From the NCBI GenBank assembly GCA_903858115.1, contig CAIOHR010000431.1:1-64000 (forward strand): a stretch of DNA of 64,000 nucleotides, read 5' to 3'. The position numbers and the translations under genes were made by a program. Below the pieces are notes generated by a model, which did not search any database, had not been told where the DNA came from, and was given only the letters and a program-made list of their open reading frames with translations. Origin of the DNA: an uncultured Pirellula sp. GTDB lineage: Bacteria; Planctomycetota; Planctomycetia; Pirellulales; Pirellulaceae. Within the stretch, counting starts at the first letter, position 1. Every line of letters starts with the position of its first letter. Positions 61,468-64,000 of this stretch are shown piece after piece.

Positions 61468-62988
61468 TCACGCCAGCTTTCCAATTTCTACAAAGCTCCT
61501 CTGCAATGCGCAATACAAGGATTGGTAAACGGGAAAGCCTGCATCGTAAATTTTCTGCGAGGCTTTCTTCGGTGGAACGCGGTCGACCACCTGGATCGTT
61601 GCCTTGCAAGCCTCTTCGATGTTTTTGTACGCACCATCACCAACGGCTGCAAGCAGTGCGACTCCAAAGGCGGGGCCTTGTTCCGCATTGATCGTACATG
61701 CTTTCTGCCCAAAAGTATCCGCCATGATTTGTTTCCATAGCGGGCTCTTGGCTCCGCCGCCGCTCACTCGGATCTCTTTGACTGGCACATCGAGTTGTCC
61801 GAGAATGTCGAGACTTTCACGAAGAGAATACGTGACACCTTCCATGACGGCGCGGGCCATGTGCCCTCGCGTATGTTTGCTTGTCAGGCCGATAAAGCAG
61901 CCGCGTGCATTCGGATCGGCATGGGGAGTACGTTCGCCCGCCAGATAAGGCAAAAAGAACAATCCTTCGGAACCGACGGGTGTTTCTGCTGCTTCTGCAT
62001 TGATGACGGCATATGGATCAGTCCCTTTTTTCTGAACGAGTTCTTTGCACAAATTCGAGACGAACCATTGAAGCGAACCTGCAGCAGACAAGGTCACTCC
62101 CATCATGTGCCACTTGCCATGCACCGCATGACAGAAGGTGTGCAAGCGTCCCTGTTTGTCGTATTGGGGTTCGTCACTGTGGCAGAACATCACTCCAGAC
62201 GTGCCGAGCGAAGCGGTCAAGACTCCTTGTTTGACGATGCCGTTTCCGACAGCACCTGCAGCGCAATCACCCGCTCCGCCAACCACTTTGCATTCCGGGG
62301 AAAGTCCCAGGTCTGCAGCAACGTCCGGAAGCAGAGTTCCCGTGACTTGTTCTGATTCATAAACGGTCGCCAGGATGGATGGATCAATTTCCAATTTTGC
62401 AAGTAGCTCTTTGGACCATTGTCGTTTCTTAACATCGAGCAATAACATACCGCTGGCGTCGCTAGCATCGGTAGCCAACTCGCCGGTCAAACGCCGACGG
62501 ACATCATCTTTTGGCAAAAGCAGATGTGTCAAAGCATCGTAGTTTTTGGGTTCATGATTGCGAAGCCACAAGAGTTTAGGCGCCGTAAAGCCTGTCAATG
62601 CAGGGTTGGCAACCATGTCGATCAATGCCTCGCGACCACCGGCCCGTTTGGTAATTTCATCACATTCCGCCGCAGTTCGTTGGTCATTCCAAAGCAAGGC
62701 CTTTCGAATTACATTTCCCTTTTTGTTGAGAAATACCGAACCGTGCATCTGACCTGAGAGTCCGATCGCCTTCACTTCGGTCTTCTTGACTTTGCCTGCT
62801 TTGACGACCGCCTTGACCGTTTTCTTGACAGCTTGCCACCAATCCTCGGGATCCTGTTCTGTCCATAAAGGCTTGGGCATGTGAACAGGATACTCGGCCG
62901 CGGACTCGGCGATGATCTTTCCGGAGGAATCAATTAGTAAGCTCTTTGTGCCGGATGTTCCAATATCGATGCCAATGTAGTAGCTCAT
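61468..62988 (-). CDS. xylB: Xylulokinase
   Basis: A 506-residue FGGY-family kinase phosphorylating D-xylulose. N-terminal IGIDIGTSGTKSLLID, substrate motif IGLSGQMHGSVFL, LLWNDQRTAAECDEI, TGFTAPKLLWLRNHEP, KDDVRRRLTGELATDASDAS, the ATP-binding GGAGDCAAGAVGNGIV and VSGGGAKSPLWKQIMADTF, all typical for XylB. ATG 62988 starts directly on the first motif; a longer frame to 63099 has no supporting site. No xylose isomerase is adjacent, though the TIM-barrel gene at 31588 shows a related fold. rsmE follows within 3 bp and may be co-transcribed. Confidence 0.94.
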   Translation of the reverse strand: MSYYIGIDIGTSGTKSLLIDSSGKIIAESAAEYPVHMPKPLWTEQDPEDWWQAVKKTVKAVVKAGKVKKTEVKAIGLSGQMHGSVFLNKKGNVIRKALLWNDQRTAAECDEITKRAGGREALIDMVANPALTGFTAPKLLWLRNHEPKNYDALTHLLLPKDDVRRRLTGELATDASDASGMLLLDVKKRQWSKELLAKLEIDPSILATVYESEQVTGTLLPDVAADLGLSPECKVVGGAGDCAAGAVGNGIVKQGVLTASLGTSGVMFCHSDEPQYDKQGRLHTFCHAVHGKWHMMGVTLSAAGSLQWFVSNLCKELVQKKGTDPYAVINAEAAETPVGSEGLFFLPYLAGERTPHADPNARGCFIGLTSKHTRGHMARAVMEGVTYSLRESLDILGQLDVPVKEIRVSGGGAKSPLWKQIMADTFGQKACTINAEQGPAFGVALLAAVGDGAYKNIEEACKATIQVVDRVPPKKASQKIYDAGFPVYQSLYCALQRSFVEIGKLA

Positions 62989-63119
62989 GCTAAAACTCTT
63001 CTGCCATGATTCGCGAGGTAAAAGTTCGTATGCCCTAGGAAGGTTCCCGATCGCGATACTATACTGTTCCAAAGCGTTTTGCAGAATCTCCCCGACCAAG
63101 CGATTGTTCTCGTTTTCTC

Positions 63120-64000
63120 ATGCAGAAAAATTCACCTTTCCTCCTTCCATATGGCTTCGTCGCACTTTTTTGTTTGGTCCTGTCCGTCACTGGATGTGAC
63201 CAGCCTGGGAAGAAAGCAGGGGCCAAATCCGCTCCATCGATTGCCGCAAAAGACCGACCTCCTATTCGGATCATGCTTCTAGAGCACAGTCTTGCAGAGG
63301 ATCTCAAGCTTCGATGGTCGTCATTTTCTGAGCAACCCATAGAAATAGAAAAAGTCTCTGTCGACCAGTTGGCTGAGCCGTTGAGCGACAAAGCTGACGT
63401 TTGGATTTTCCCAGCCTCGTTGACTGGGGAAATGATCGCATTGAATTGCATATCCCCACTCCCTAACGCAGCAGTTGGCAAACCATTCGATTCTCAGGAC
63501 GCTTCCGACGGACAACTATCCCGTTCGGTAACGGAGCAATGGCCCGCGCGCTGGCGATCTGCAAGTCGGTTTGGTACGTCACTTATTGCCCTCCCCCTCG
63601 GGTCGCCACAGTTGGTAGCTGTTTCGCGCAACGTCTCTCTGAAGTCTCTGGATCCGTTGGATGACCCCAATAACGCGGTCGACGACCGCTCGTCGATCGC
63701 AGTGCAAGCGTGGAGTAAGATCCTGGCCGATTCTTCGGGGAACGAGAAAGAAACCGCGAGCCAAGACCGCATGAAGAAATTGATCTCCAGTATCACGCAC
63801 GCCCAAAGGGATGCAATTGTGGATCGTTTCTTGTGGATAGCTTCCACAACCAACGCGAAGCGACGCGGGTTGTTCGATTTGAATAAGCTAAAAGCAAAAC
63901 TATCGTCTCCCGACTTCGTGCTCGCTGCAGATGCATTGAGCGGGCTTGCGGCAAGATTTCCTGAAACGTTCCTGACGACGCACGAAGAAGCATGGAGTTC
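63120..64000 (+). CDS. Lipoprotein of unknown function, 3' end outside window
   Basis: An open frame starting at ATG 63120 that stays open through the right edge of the window (293 codons). It begins with a lipoprotein signal (hydrophobic FVALFCLVLSVTGC, lipobox S-V-T-G-C with the lipid cysteine at about residue 26). The mature part begins DQPGKKAGAKSAPSI and shows a pattern like that of an extracellular solute-binding protein (PIRIMLLEHSLAEDLKLRWS, ADVWIFPASLTGEMIAL, LIALPLGSPQLVAVSRN), followed by a helical stretch (KKLISSITHAQRDAIVDRFL). The solute-binding idea is from pattern only. It is divergent from xylB across 131 bp. Confidence 0.75.
   Translation, partial: MQKNSPFLLPYGFVALFCLVLSVTGCDQPGKKAGAKSAPSIAAKDRPPIRIMLLEHSLAEDLKLRWSSFSEQPIEIEKVSVDQLAEPLSDKADVWIFPASLTGEMIALNCISPLPNAAVGKPFDSQDASDGQLSRSVTEQWPARWRSASRFGTSLIALPLGSPQLVAVSRNVSLKSLDPLDDPNNAVDDRSSIAVQAWSKILADSSGNEKETASQDRMKKLISSITHAQRDAIVDRFLWIASTTNAKRRGLFDLNKLKAKLSSPDFVLAADALSGLAARFPETFLTTHEEAWS

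Noticed and set aside
1-64000. tRNA, rRNA, riboswitch, transposase or prophage genes
   Set aside because: None could be recognised by reading both strands; a covariance-model search would be decisive.

Overview
The window looks like chromosomal DNA of a planctomycete of the Pirellula/Rhodopirellula type. This rests on gene families, not on a marker gene. Planctomycete signatures include a paired DUF1552 / PSD1-type cytochrome (DUF1587-1592-1588-1585) locus, an exported sulfatase, two DUF1080 (3-keto-glycoside hydrolase type) proteins, a PqaA-family protein, an SGNH hydrolase with TPRs, ECF sigma factors, many Sec/Tat-exported enzymes and several unrecognised small proteins. No rRNA, tRNA, CRISPR array, transposase or prophage gene was found.

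Layout. 1-5.7 kb: a heat-shock block on the + strand (groEL1, cut by the window edge, then groES, groEL2, dnaJ, grpE and an FmdB-type zinc ribbon gene). 5.7-14.7 kb: a long minus-strand run with an exported ADPRibase-Mn-like phosphoesterase, an adaptor/ABC permease-CPBP fusion/ATPase operon, and the DUF1552 + PSD1 pair. 15-26 kb: SGNH-TPR protein, an exported helical protein, a TerB/AAA+/zinc-ribbon ATPase, a PqaA-like hydrolase, YceI, a sulfatase and a HerA-like ATPase. 26-38 kb: sugar metabolism (two DUF1080 proteins, a Gfo/Idh/MocA dehydrogenase, a TIM-barrel isomerase, a mannose-6-phosphate-isomerase-like cupin, a GlcNAc-kinase-like protein). It also holds a PDZ protein overlapping a PstS-like protein, a YciI-like protein, cysteine synthase and a Tat-exported terpenoid-cyclase-fold protein. 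38-44 kb: four proteins I do not recognise around a SNF2 ATPase. 43.7-49 kb: a 1784-residue AAA-PAS-histidine kinase-receiver protein. 49-58 kb: a lone acyltransferase catalytic domain, a parvulin/SurA-like protein built of two copies of one module, a TerB-like protein, and two ECF sigma genes flanking two tandem POT peptide transporters. 58-64 kb: an exported methyltransferase, ruvX, rsmE, xylulokinase and a lipoprotein gene that runs off the right edge.

How the genes work together. The clearest units are the chaperone cluster, the ATPase/permease/adaptor operon (4-base overlap), the DUF1552/PSD1 pair (2-base gap), the pstS-like/PDZ pair (4-base overlap), the sigma/membrane-protein pair (11-base overlap) and the acyltransferase/PPIase pair. 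The sugar genes between 26 and 36 kb have the enzyme types of the bacterial glycoside 3-oxidation route, though they are not one operon.

Non-coding structure. Short tandem or near-tandem duplications (9-18 bp period) recur in the spacers. A ~65-bp imperfect dispersed repeat occurs twice in opposite orientation (27035-27096 and 43558-43625); one copy keeps a 17-bp palindrome and the other has lost exactly 6 bp of it. Two stem-loops follow groEL2.
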